NCBI RefSeq assembly: GCF_000150275.1
Contig: NW_002060943.1
Span: 12,423,533 to 12,487,532, forward strand
Direction of reading: 5' to 3'
DNA from: Trichoplax adhaerens
Lineage: Eukaryota; Placozoa; Uniplacotomia; Trichoplacea; Trichoplacidae
DNA length: 64,000 nucleotides
Numbering within the stretch: the stretch's first letter is position 1; every line of letters starts with the position of its first letter. Under the pieces are notes generated by a model. It searched no databases. It was not told the origin of the DNA and saw nothing but the letters and a program-made list of their open reading frames with translations. The position numbers and the translations under genes are program-made. This document shows, in pieces, positions 48,583 through 59,014 of the stretch.

Positions 48583-50841
48583 ATGACGCGTGAGACAGAA
48601 AGTAAATCATGTCGTTTTCCATCTTGCAAGATTACTCCTTTTCAGTCATCTGAGGTAGGCGCAATTGTTTAATAAATTTGTAGACTATCCCAAATCACTT
48701 TATGAAATAAATTAATTATCAACTATGCTATTGTGATACTAATTAGTTTTCTTGTACGGAATCATAATATTAGCCGAGTATTGCATTAACATGTAATTGC
48801 TTAATCGTGGCTTTTATACAATTTTACAGAAGAGGTGTTTTTCTTCATTCTACTACTGTTTACACTAATATCTTAAAGACATTAAACTATATCCTAAAAT
48901 CATTGCAGTAGTATAGGATTTGAATAATGTTACAAAAACACAACTAGAAATTGATATACAGTACAATAGATTGGATTTCTCAGAACTCGTAGCATTTTGG
49001 CCTATTGAGATATTCGGTGCCATAATTTATTTTCATATTATAAGTCACAGTAACATTTTTCAAGGTCTTGACAAGATGTGAATTTCGAAATTGATAATCT
49101 CGAAATAATTGTATTTTCATTATCTATTTTTCAGTCGCTGTTAAGTAAAGTCAAAGAATTACAGTATTTACTGCTTCAAGAATATGCATCACCTGATGCT
49201 TTAACTACAGTTTGTTCAGACTTAATATCTGCTATCCACTGCTATTCCAATATACCACAAGATTCATCCATGAATCATGAAAAGTACCAAGATTATCCTA
49301 ATCTTGAATTGCACAATCATTCCAAAAGCAGTAAAAATGCCAATCGTTTATTAAATGATGACTTAAAATTGATAATTCATGAAATATCCCAACATATTTC
49401 TAAATCAAGTCAGCCACCACCTCCATCTTCAAAGCCTGATATTGGCTATTTCTTATTGCAGTTAACATATTGGCTAACTAAATTACTAGAATCTGTAGAT
49501 GCAAATAATATGAACACTAATAGTAACGATGCAGAACAAAAACATCATAATGATGGCGATGATAGAAAAGCATCAGAACAGCAAATAAAAGAATCTAAAG
49601 TATCAGTCTTGGCAATTGCTACGTTAATATCAACTGTTGTATCTTATATAGCAGTTTACCATAATTCAATGGAAACTGGCAGTCATAATGACGGCAGAAA
49701 TCAGTTGTCGAATTGTCAAAATCGTCGTGATCATCATCACTGTCGTGATGCAGTTAGCAATGATACCGATGATGATTACATTGAAGTAGAAGAGGATGAT
49801 GAAGGAGATGGTACCGATGATACCATGGAGACAGATTCAAAAGTAAGTCGTGATGATCATTCATTATCCTCTCCATCGTCAATTCAGGAGTACAATTCAT
49901 GTGGACAGATAGATGTAGATGAAGTGAAATCAAGTCAGAAAATAAGTAGTAAAGTAGGAAATTCACTACAGGAAGAAGGAGGGCAGAAAAATCAACCCAC
50001 TGATCTAGCTCCTATTGCAAGCATTGCTTACACTTCCAATAATTTTATTAATTCAACTGCATTAACGGATATTGATTCTAATACAACTACGACAAACTCC
50101 AATAGCAAAGCTGCAAATGAGCTAAAGCCAACAGTAATAGTATCTCCATCTATAGCACCAGTGCCGAAGGTGTCCAATATTGCAACAACAGTAATTCCAT
50201 CACCAAGCGAGTTGAATTATGCTGTTAGGAATAGTATTGACAAAGCTATTCATCCTTGTTTGCCAATCGTCATGACTACTAATCCAACGACAAAACATTT
50301 CAATGCTAGAGTCCTGTATAGCCATGGTGGAAAACATCTTGCAGGCTATCCTGGTTTGCCACCATCCCTATTTAACTCAACCCTCAGTAATCATCAACCC
50401 ATCATCGCAAGTACATTATTGTGTCCGTATTGTTCATTGAGCTTAGCCAAATATACTGATAGCCAGATGAATCAATATTACACATGTACTCATTGTCATC
50501 ATCATTTTCCTGTTACATCTCCTTCGTCTCCAACTTTAACATCTACTGTTTCGGTGGCATCATCATCATCGCTGTCTCCAACCCATGTTAAACAACACAA
50601 AATTTATAGATGCAAAGATTGTAAAAAAGTATTTAGTGATTCCTCAACGTTGCAACGTCATCGTTCTGTCCATAGCGCTGAACGTCCCTTTAAATGTAGA
50701 ACCTGTTTTGCTGCATTTAAGTTAAAGCATCATCTTCAACGTCATGAAAAGCTCCATGCTAGCTTAGTAACATGTACAGATTGCCATCGTACATTTTCGC
50801 ATTTATCGCAGTTACATAATCATATCCGAAGACGGCATTAA
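48583..50841 (+). CDS. C2H2 zinc-finger protein, probable DNA-binding regulator (2 coding exons)
   Basis: Exon 1 is 48583-48654 (24 codons, MTRETESKSCRFPSCK...) and ends at GAG-GTAGGC. Exon 2 is 49135-50841, after the acceptor TCTATTTTTCAG. Both junctions are phase 0, giving 592 residues. Three C2H2 fingers close the protein: C517/C520/H533/H537, C545/C548/H561/H565 and C571/C574/H587/H592, the last ending at the stop. Before them lies a CPYC...CTHC pair with spacing like a zinc ribbon. The middle is low-complexity, with an acidic stretch near 230-250 (DDDYIEVEEDDEGDGTDD) and Ser/Thr/Asn-rich parts. The long exon stays open upstream of the acceptor, but only from a GTG at 49078, so the spliced start is preferred. 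An acceptor directly before the exon 1 ATG points to a 5' untranslated intron. The target is unknown. Confidence 0.9.
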
Positions 50842-53676
50842 CCGTGGATAGGAATACCTATCTTCTTCAGCAGGATTAAAGTGATAAACTATGATATAGC
50901 AGGACAAGTTTGGTCGTTTTTGTTATTCTTCGTGATACGGACAAGTACTTTACTACTCTATTGGCTCATCACCAAATCAGTAACAGTACTACTTCAGATT
51001 TTGACTATTCAAAACCTAAACTAATAACTGATTAATTAATGGTGCTTTTGTATCATGATAGAAGTAACACAGAATCAGGAGTTGTCCTTTATCTTTATGC
51101 TTTTAATAGAAAAAATTTAAAAATCTATGCAAAAAAGTTAGGCTCACGTTTAATGTAAAGTATATATCAAATTGAAATTATATAAATATATATATACATG
51201 CCCCATTTATTAATTTCAAAAGGAAAAGGCATTTCATAATATATGAAATGCCTTAAATATCACAAAAATAAGCTAAAATTCTAGCATGTGATAACGCAAT
51301 AATTTATTATATCCATCACTTCTTTCCATAATTATTATTAAGATATTTATTGGACCTAAATGAATTTGCAGTAAGGTTATATCAGTAATTATTATTAGAT
51401 TTTTCATTACTTGGTATACCATTAAGAACGCGCGTTATTAGCTTTCATTAATTTCATCATACATCATTAAAAATGAATTGGATAACAGTAATGCATTTAA
51501 GCTAGTCTTAAGAGTTAACCTTAACAAAAATAAGGCTGTTTATAGATTTAATCTATACAATTATACTGTTGGAAGATATGTTTCGACATGATTAATTTAT
51601 AGAGAGAACTTGGAAAATAAATACTACAATTAGATCATGGCCATTTACTACTTAATGTGTGCTATTCTATCTACTGCGTAGATTAGGCACTTTTCTTGAT
51701 CTCTCAATTATAATAGCGTTTCGTTCAATTATGGATACATACACACGGATATTCGTGTCTGATCGTACCTTACTATGAACCTTTAAACCTTTGATATTTA
51801 AATTTCTTGCTTAAACATCTTATTAGCCCTTACTTTATCTATCATGCGTAAAGTCTAATGGGTTTTCCTGCAATATCATTTATCTACTTGTCACATTCAT
51901 CGCTTTTAACCGATATAAATTTGACTATAACTTTATGATCTCAATTCAAATGGGTGCAACTTGAATTAATTTTTTATCGTGTAGATACTATAATTGAAAG
52001 AATAAAAATCTTGTCCGATTGCAGCATTAATAAGAAGCAAGTCATAATGTTACTTTGCTGTAAGCTTGATACATATTAGTTGACGATTAGATCAAGTAGA
52101 ATTTAGTGTTGATAGAAAGTTGCTAACAGTTGGCCTACTATAACGTCTAGCCAGCTCATTTAAGTTCTGAAATGAAGTCATTTTGGTTCCATATCACGAT
52201 AATTTTTTTAAACGTAGCAGTGTATTTAAATTACATTATTTCTTACAATATCCTTCATTATTAGGTACTTGTATTAATGGAATATACAGAATTTAGGTTT
52301 ATGTGTTCAAGGCTGTAAATTAGTAACCATCAAATTACCTTCTTATCTCTTTACTTAAGCTTAAATTATAGCTTATCAAGGCAATTACAGAATGGTAAGT
52401 ACTTCATCGTGTACCAGTGAATTCCAATGGAAAGCGAGAATTAATAGATTGTAGCGATTCTGATATTTTTTTACAAAGCTGAAAGGTAAATGTAACGTCT
52501 TGTTTTTGCTTCATTATTTATCTTCATTAAGATACTGAAAAAAAGCAATAGCAGCTCATAATTATCAACTATAGCTATTAGTATAGCTATTTCAGTAATT
52601 TACCGTAAAATTTATTTTAGGTTTATATGGAATTGCAATAGGCAAGGAGGATTCTTATGTATGCCTTTTCTGTCCCTTTACCTGTACACGCAAAAACCAT
52701 AACGATTAAATTATCTAGTCTTTATTAACATTCAAGAGCTAATTATATCAGTGAATGGTTAATTCTTTACTCTATTTAACATCGGAACGTAGTTTGGATT
52801 GCTTAAATAGACTCAGCCTTCCGTTTACTCTATTTTCCTTATAAACGAGTAAATTCGGTGGAGTACTTATTATTGCCTATGAGGAAACTGATTTTGTGCA
52901 ATTCATCGCAAGTACAGTAAAGAAATAGTCTTCGACTGTACTTGACCTTCTTAGACCACTGTATGAGTTCGCTAATAATTAAATAAGTTCTAATACTTAA
53001 ATAAAGGGTTTGATATGATAGATACTGAATTGGAGATGCACATAAAAAGCGTTGTGCAAGTAATCCTCTTTGTCGAGATTAATGCAATCCTTTACCCTTT
53101 TATATCGTTAGTCTCATACAAGGCATAGCAATTGACCGTTTACTGCAAGACGCTGAACACATGTAAAGGTCTGAAAACTAATTCTGAATCCTATAGAAAC
53201 ATCACAAACTGTAAAACCAAATTTGTGACTCGATATTTTAATTTTCTGCAATAACAGATCATAGATTACAATCATGCCAATAGTTCCATTATTAATGGAG
53301 TCAAATACAATGATGGCTTGATACGAGTAAATAGGGCACAATTCAGGCTATATAGCTTAGGAAAATTGTTCGATATTATAACATGACTAGTGTTTAAACA
53401 TACAGTATTTTATAAGAAATAATTACTTAAATCAATTTTTTTTAAACTGCCAAACAAAATAGTGGCATGAAGTTACTGAAAGTTTACAAACGTTCATCCA
53501 AGTAATATTTCCAATTATATTTTAAAGGGATTGTTATAACAACCAAAATAGAATTATGGTTACCACAACATTATAAATTGATTCTTGATGGGCAATCAGT
53601 AGGAAGATCGGAGAAATAGTACTTGGAGAAAATACCTTATTCTAAACATTGGCTAATTTTAATATTTAACCAATAG
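50842..53676. other. 3' flank of the zinc-finger gene and AT-rich sequence
   Basis: No gene supported. A hairpin at 51226-51254 is listed separately. A 75-codon minus frame (53114-53341) has no domain. Confidence 0.45.
51226..51254. repeat. Perfect hairpin, 13-bp arms, 3-nt loop
   Basis: AAGGCATTTCATA and its exact reverse complement flank ATA. It lies 385 bp after the zinc-finger stop codon, probably in or near the 3' untranslated region. Too short for a typical microRNA precursor. Confidence 0.85.
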
Positions 53677-54209
53677 GCGCGTATTGCTGATTTCATCATG
53701 CGAGAGCCGAACAGGTTTGAAGACAAAGTGAAATTCATGATTACTACTGCTGATATAATCTATATCCTTCTATAAATTAATTTCTTAATTCGCAATAGAG
53801 ATCTAGTAGCTAGTTTGCAACCCTAATCAGTATAAATATGTGATATTTGGAGGTTCTTTGCTTTAATATAAGTTCATAGTCACATGGGCCTTTTTCTTGG
53901 TAGCTCTATGGCACACCCATTTATTTATTACATAGTTTAGTCAAGACACTCAAGGGATTGCCTTTGAATGATGATTATAAGCTTAATTCTGTGGCATAAC
54001 AAACTAAGTATTGACTAAGTCAGATCAGAGAACAAGATCATTTCAAGAATCAATTGGTTTTGTTCCTCTGAGCTGTATATTAGTGCAATAAGCACGATCG
54101 AAGGATGGGGCATGTGGATGGCGAGGATTACTTCCATGGCCAAGTTACGGCCGAATTTGAGCAGGCCCTTGACCGAATTGTTGGAACATCCCATCGTTAT
54201 GCTAATTAG
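53677..54209 (+). other. Coding-like fragments, possible small gene or gene remnant
   Basis: Two blocks stand out from AT-rich surroundings. One is 53677-53775, opening ARIADFIMREPNRFEDK. The other is 54093-54209, containing GHVDGEDYFHGQVTAEFEQ and ending at a stop. An AAA-GTGAAA donor inside the first and an AG before the second would join them in phase 0. The second block has markedly higher GC. No family recognised and no start exon found. Confidence 0.3.
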
Positions 54210-54394
54210 CTTTTCATTATTTATAGTTAAGTTTGTCATCAATTAATTATTTACAGTCAGGTAGATCAAGTTTCTTTTACTTACTAACCGGAATCTTACG
54301 GATCGAACGGAATCTGCTCTAGTACTGCATATTACTTTATAGTCAAAATAAAAATCAATTTATTTTTCTACCGGTGTCAATTCAATTCGTTACG

Positions 54395-54580
54395 AAATGT
54401 AGAAAGCAAGTGGGAACAAGGTGAGAATTGAGTACATTGTATTCGAGGAGAAAGACTTCTCACCATTCGAAAACATTTAGAGGGAAGAGAAAAATGTAGC
54501 CCAATTTTTTTTAAATGTAGAAAGTATATCGGAATAAGGCGAGAATTGAGTACGTTGTGTTCGAGGAGAAAGACTTCTCA
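54395..54580. repeat. Two direct repeats of ~68 bp, 118 bp apart
   Basis: Copies at 54395-54462 and 54512-54580 share AAATGTAGAAAG, GAGAATTGAGTAC and TTCGAGGAGAAAGACTTCTCA. Each ends with a small hairpin (GAGAA-AGAC-TTCTC). Confidence 0.8.
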
Positions 54581-56838
54581 ACTCTCAAAGGAAATAAGAC
54601 TACTTAAGGACGCTATAGCTATTTTTGCAACGATAATAAAATTTTTTGCCGACTTTAGGAGAAATACTTTTATCAAAGTGTATGATGTGAACTTGATAGT
54701 TTTAACCTAATAACTATTTCTCTTGTTATTCAATTGATTTAACCGAGCTCTATACATTGCCTATGTCTAAAATTCAACGGCATGGACGTTAATAATATTT
54801 GCTGAATTAGATACTATGTATGGTAGGTGGACTGATGAAGATTTATTAACGATAAGCTTGCTAGCTCAGCTTATAAAGATTACTAAGGCATAATCAATCA
54901 GAATTAATGTTATTAGATATAATAGTTCAATTAAAATTATATTAGAGAAGTATAGGGTTACAATTCTAATATTAGGATGTCATTAATGCCCCCAAAGGAT
55001 ATTTAAGGTTGTATAATTTTAGAGATTTTGGTCGAATATTCCATTTTGAAATACTAAAGAAGGTTAAACTTTTCGATCTCCGTTGATTAGCAATCATTAC
55101 TTGAATACCGCACTTTTTTGGATAGTTTAATGAAGCATTATCAGCTACTCTTAACTTATATTGGTACTTTTATGCTCAAGTTTTACTACAAGTCTGCTAG
55201 TTAGATTATTATTGCTATACTTACGAATCATAGTGGTTAGTTTGGTGTATTGGAACGCATTGCTAGCACGGAGTGTACTATTTTAATAAAGTGAGCAAAA
55301 TTGAGAGAAATAGAATAGATTACGATTCAAATTTATTTGTAGCTGATTGTCATGCCACAATATATTGGTACTTATCGATATATTTATTACAGAAATCGAG
55401 CTATTGCTGTAGCTATAATGAACCCAAAGATAAATTTACAATTCAGTCTAAATTCATATGAAAGAAATACAGTTAAATTAATTAATTGCTACGTAGTAGT
55501 TAAGAGGAATTAATTGTAATTAGAGTCTACTGAGTAGTCTGTAATTTTAAATACCGTTCATCTGCAAGTATATCTAAGCAGATTTCGTGACGGTTACTCG
55601 CCATAAACTACTTGCAAATGAATAATAACAAATATATTAATCTAGTTTTTGGAATGCTTTCTACTGCAGTATTCTTGGAGGACTACAGGTATTAAGGACT
55701 ATGCAAATCAAATATTTTACTTCAATCAGTGAGATAGCGAAGGTACTTAGACTGGAGATACTTACCTTAAATATATAGTGTGAGAGATCTGCAAGTATTA
55801 ACACAATTTAGCAAGATTCGTATGTTAGATAAATCCAAACTCAAGCTCTTCTAGTAATAACTAAAAAGTTTTTCGTTGGCTATTCAACCCTTGTCTCTTA
55901 TGGATAGGCAAGTAATAAACGGAGAAGAAAGAGCCACTAGATAGGCTTTGTATCTAAACCTCTAAATTTATATTAATTTAAATAACTATTGATCTAGGAC
56001 CATTAGGTACTGATCTTTAGCAGTAATCAAGTACTTTTAAAAAACTTGAATAATCTATGACAGTACCCGCATAAATCTTACTGTATATTGTGGGATGTGC
56101 TCCATTTTATTAATAAAATAAAATGATGGTACTGTAAGATCGAGCTGATTTATTAGAGCTAAAATTTACCGATATTTGCAATCGATTTTGGTATTGGTCG
56201 TGTGATAGCGTAGATGGCCAAGTGACTGACGATAGTTGTATCAAGAGAGTCTGTATAGTCTAACATATATAGTATGTTCAAAACCGCTAATACTTCTACC
56301 TAATAAGTAACATGCAATGTTTTGTAACCAAGGGATCGAAGTCAAAGATTGAACTTAAGATAATGTTTTATTAATCGTAAATCAGTTAAAGTGCAGCAGC
56401 TTAAGTTTAAAGAGTAAGAGTAATTATAAAAATTCTAACGCTGTAGTATAGCTGCCATTACATGACGACAAATTCTACAAACGCGTAAATATATAACCAT
56501 GGATACACATATTTTTGATTACTACATTGCAGTCAAAGTAAAATACTAAATCTAAACATGGTATTAAATTGTCATTTTATCACGGGTACTGTACAATCTA
56601 AATTAAATTTGGTCTACTGGATGCTTTAACATGATTAGCCATAAATTATCAAGTATGTATCCATTATTAATAACACGCACAATGTGCGATCCTATTAAGC
56701 TACAATGCCATGGAAAGTAATTATTTTGTCATACATCCACAAGATGGGCGAATTACATTACATTCGCAATTCAGTAGATATCATTAACTGTATCAGCTGC
56801 TACTCTATCATATTTTAAGTTTAGAGTAGATTTACTAT
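54581..56838. other. AT-rich intergenic region
   Basis: Downstream (3') of the minus-strand MLF-like gene. Holds the inverted repeat at 55557-55622 and a 62-codon plus frame (55273-55461) without domain. I see nothing else. Confidence 0.45.
55557..55622. repeat. Inverted repeat, 14-bp arms, 38-nt spacer
   Basis: TTCATCTGCAAGTA and TACTTGCAAATGAA pair with one mismatch, which is a G-U wobble in RNA. Confidence 0.7.
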
Positions 56839-58070
56839 TTACTCTTTATCGGATTCCTTTTTACTTTCTGCTTCATTACTGGCGGCTGCTTCGTCGCATA
56901 ACTTCTGGCATGTAGAGTTGCAAACTTGGCCGCACTGAAATTTTTTCAAGCTTTCTTTAAATTCTTCAATTTGATCTTCCTCAACGTTGATATAGTCTTC
57001 ACTTTGACATTCATTACCTTCAGCATCAACGATTGTTGTGACGGTATGTTTCTGATCGCCGATAGTTTGTGTAATGACAGTTTTACTCTCACCATTTTTC
57101 TTCTTAAAAGATGACTTGCAATAGGCGTATTTATCTTTACCATTACTTTGAGTTCTACTTTCCGTATGAGATCTTGATGTAACGATATCTTGAGGGTGGT
57201 TAGCCAATGATGAATTATCGTCACTGGTTTGGCAGTATTCCTCAGGGCAGGCTGAACAATCGTCCGATGTTGCTTCTCCAAATATATCGGCAAAGGTATA
57301 CCATGGCCTGTCATTCAGCAATGAAAACCATGGGGCAATAACTTTCTTAGCGGTGGATTTTTTGCTTTTATCAGTTTTACTAGTATTCTCTCTCGATGAT
57401 GGTTTGCTTAAATTTGGCTCTTTGACTGTCTCATCCTCTTTCTTGGATGCGGATTGCGATTGGCTCGACTTTTCCGTATTGCAACATTCCTTGGAAGCTG
57501 CATCCTTACAAGCTTTATTACACTGTTTTGGAGCGGATCGTTGTCTTTCGGCAGGTATCAATCCGACAATTTTGTATTGATAAGGATGGTAATAATTACA
57601 GAACAGATCATCATAGACATCAAACCATGGATTAGTAGAAGCCAGTGGAAGAGGGGAGTAACGGCTGCTTGAATAGCTAAAATAAAAATGCAGGAAATAA
57701 GATTAATACATGTACGCAAAATACTCACTGTGATGATTATAAATTATGATTTCAACGTAATACTGAAGCTCGTCAATACTGAGTGCGTTCAAATCGATAC
57801 ATGTCTTTCTATTCGATAATCTGCTTTTCTTGAATCAAGACTGAGATTTGGTTACTACTTTGATTGCTAATGCATACTTTAAGTCGATTTTGCTAACCGT
57901 TGCTACAGTATAATGATTGGCAACGATCACTGCAATTTTTTTATTACTGTTGCAAAGTGTAGTCTTTGCTCCACGGCATGTAGACCAACTTTTATAAAGT
58001 GCAAATGGATTACTTACCAGTATGGTGATTGATAGTAGCTATTTCTTGGGTAAACGATAGTATATGCCAT
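56839..58070 (-). CDS. MLF-like stress-associated protein A (2 exons, Cys-rich paralogue)
   Basis: Exon 1 is 58018-58070 (MAYTIVYPRNSYYQSPY), donor GTAAGT. Exon 2 is 56839-57676, acceptor TTTTATTTTAG, joined in phase 2, giving 296 residues. An aromatic N-terminus (NPWFDVYDDLF, YHPYQYKIV) is followed by a charged Lys/Ser/Glu linker, an APWFSLL...RPWYTFADIF segment near 132-150, and a conserved block at 181-265. In that block, TIGDQKHTVTTIVDAEGNE and EDYINVEED...EEFKESLKK resemble the C-terminus of myeloid leukemia factor proteins. That resemblance is from memory of the family pattern and is tentative. The protein has 15 cysteines, including CC and C-x2-C groups, while its paralogue has one. 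Its own heat-shock element and TATA box lie upstream, suggesting heat or proteotoxic stress induction. A chaperone-associated or nuclear adaptor role is inference. Confidence 0.85.
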
Positions 58071-58216
58071 TTTGAATGAACTAATCGTTAATTATCCTGT
58101 GAATTGGAGCTTGGTGTATGTCTTTGCAGTGTTTGAAAACGTTTGCCAAATGGATTTCTGAATCCGATCGATCAGGATTGCTAGTATTTATAGGCTTTGA
58201 AACTGCAATCCAGTCG

Positions 58217-58226
58217 TTTCTAGAAT
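58217..58226. promoter_or_regulatory. Heat-shock element core (TTCTAGAA)
   Basis: Two inverted nGAAn units, TTTCT then AGAAT. It lies in the likely 5' leader or proximal promoter of gene A, near the start of the 83-bp duplication. Two units alone are a minimal site. Confidence 0.45.
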
Positions 58227-58230
58227 ATAC

Positions 58231-58396
58231 AATTGGCGAGATTAGCGTGAGTAATGCCATTGCTTCCATACTTATCATAGATGATGAAGCTAATTTGCTT
58301 ATATACGGGCCAGAATTGGCGTAATTAGCATGAGTAAAGCCGATTGCTTCCATATTTATCCTTGATGATGGAGCTGATTTGTTTATATATACAGTA
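58231..58396. repeat. 83-bp tandem duplication in the promoter/leader of gene A
   Basis: AATTGGCG starts at 58231 and 58314. Both units continue with ATTAGC-TGAGTAA-GCC, ATTGCTTCCATA, GATGATG-AGCT and end in TTATATA. The TATA-like end is therefore doubled, and heat-shock units lie at both outer edges. Confidence 0.8.
58383..58390 (-). promoter_or_regulatory. TATA box of gene A
   Basis: Reads TATATAA on the minus strand, 15 bp downstream of the main heat-shock element. This predicts a start site near 58355 and a ~285-nt leader. A second, weaker TATA-like word (CTTATATAC) is at 58298-58306. Confidence 0.55.
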
Positions 58397-58405
58397 GATA
58401 TAGGC

Positions 58406-58435
58406 AGAAGCTTCCAGTCAATTCTGGAGGATTCG
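58406..58435. promoter_or_regulatory. Heat-shock element of gene A, four units in a 30-bp grid
   Basis: Consecutive 5-bp units read AGAAG, CTTCC, (gap), ATTCT, (gap), ATTCG. This is one inverted pair followed by two same-direction units at exact 10-bp steps, the arrangement bound by trimeric HSF1 in gapped and step-type sites. Confidence 0.65.
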
Positions 58436-58607
58436 TTCGGTAGACGCCCCTTTTGGTTTTGTAGTGTAACTAGATAGGGTGACATCTATTTTGCTTAAAG
58501 CGTCTGATAGTAAGGTAAGGTTTAGAGAGTAGATTGCAGTAAAACACCATAGAGTGCTTGGCGTCACTGGCCCACAATATCGAGTAAATTCGTTTGAAGA
58601 ATCAAAT

Positions 58608-58615
58608 TGACGTCA
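58608..58615. promoter_or_regulatory. CRE/ATF palindrome TGACGTCA
   Basis: A perfect 8-bp cAMP-response/ATF consensus between the two divergent promoters, with a TCCGTCACGTCCG stretch 20 bp further on. Binding is inference. Confidence 0.45.
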
Positions 58616-58833
58616 CCGCATGACATGTGGTCCGTCACGTCCGTGCCGTGTACAGATGAATCTGTATGCTGTATTAGGACCGTATAGGATTACTATAGAA
58701 CTCCTATGACATACAGTATTGTCATATGACTGCTCATACTGTAAATAGTCTTCTGCTCTCAGTATACTGTAAATACTGTTACTCAACTGCAGAACAAGAA
58801 TTGCAACTATCGGCCGGCCGGCTTCTGGTCGCT

Positions 58834-58858
58834 CGAATGGCCGAGAATGATCTGGAAT
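58834..58858. promoter_or_regulatory. Step-type heat-shock element of gene B
   Basis: CGAAT, AGAAT and GGAAT are spaced exactly 10 bp apart, three same-direction nGAAn units as in step-type HSF1 sites. They end 15 bp before the TATA-like box of gene B. Confidence 0.55.
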
Positions 58859-58873
58859 GGAAAATGGATAATG

Positions 58874-58879
58874 TATAAG
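58874..58879 (+). promoter_or_regulatory. TATA-like box of gene B
   Basis: TATAAG in the context GTATAAGTAG, about 140 bp before the ATG. It predicts a start near 58905 and a ~110-nt leader. Confidence 0.5.
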
Positions 58880-59014
58880 TAGGGCCAGCTTTGGCCCATT
58901 TGAGTCAGATTTATTTCATAATCATTCCGCTGACCTAAGCGATCCAAAGTTTAAGCTAGTTTGCTATTTTCTGGTTGTCTCGTTTATTACAGCTTACGCT
59001 TGCAATTCTCAGCA

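Noticed and set aside
49754-49966. 70-codon minus frame rich in His and Leu
   Set aside because: Antisense of the acidic stretch of the zinc-finger protein.
56926-57672. Plus-strand frames of 62-75 codons and a 122-codon minus frame at 56946-57314
   Set aside because: All overlap exon 2 of gene A (56839-57676). They are shadows of its reading frame in other phases.
58081-58485. 134-codon minus frame upstream of gene A
   Set aside because: It is the 83-bp duplication plus the promoter read as protein (repeated NMEAI/SMEAM segments). The real first exon of gene A starts at 58070 and is conserved in the paralogue.
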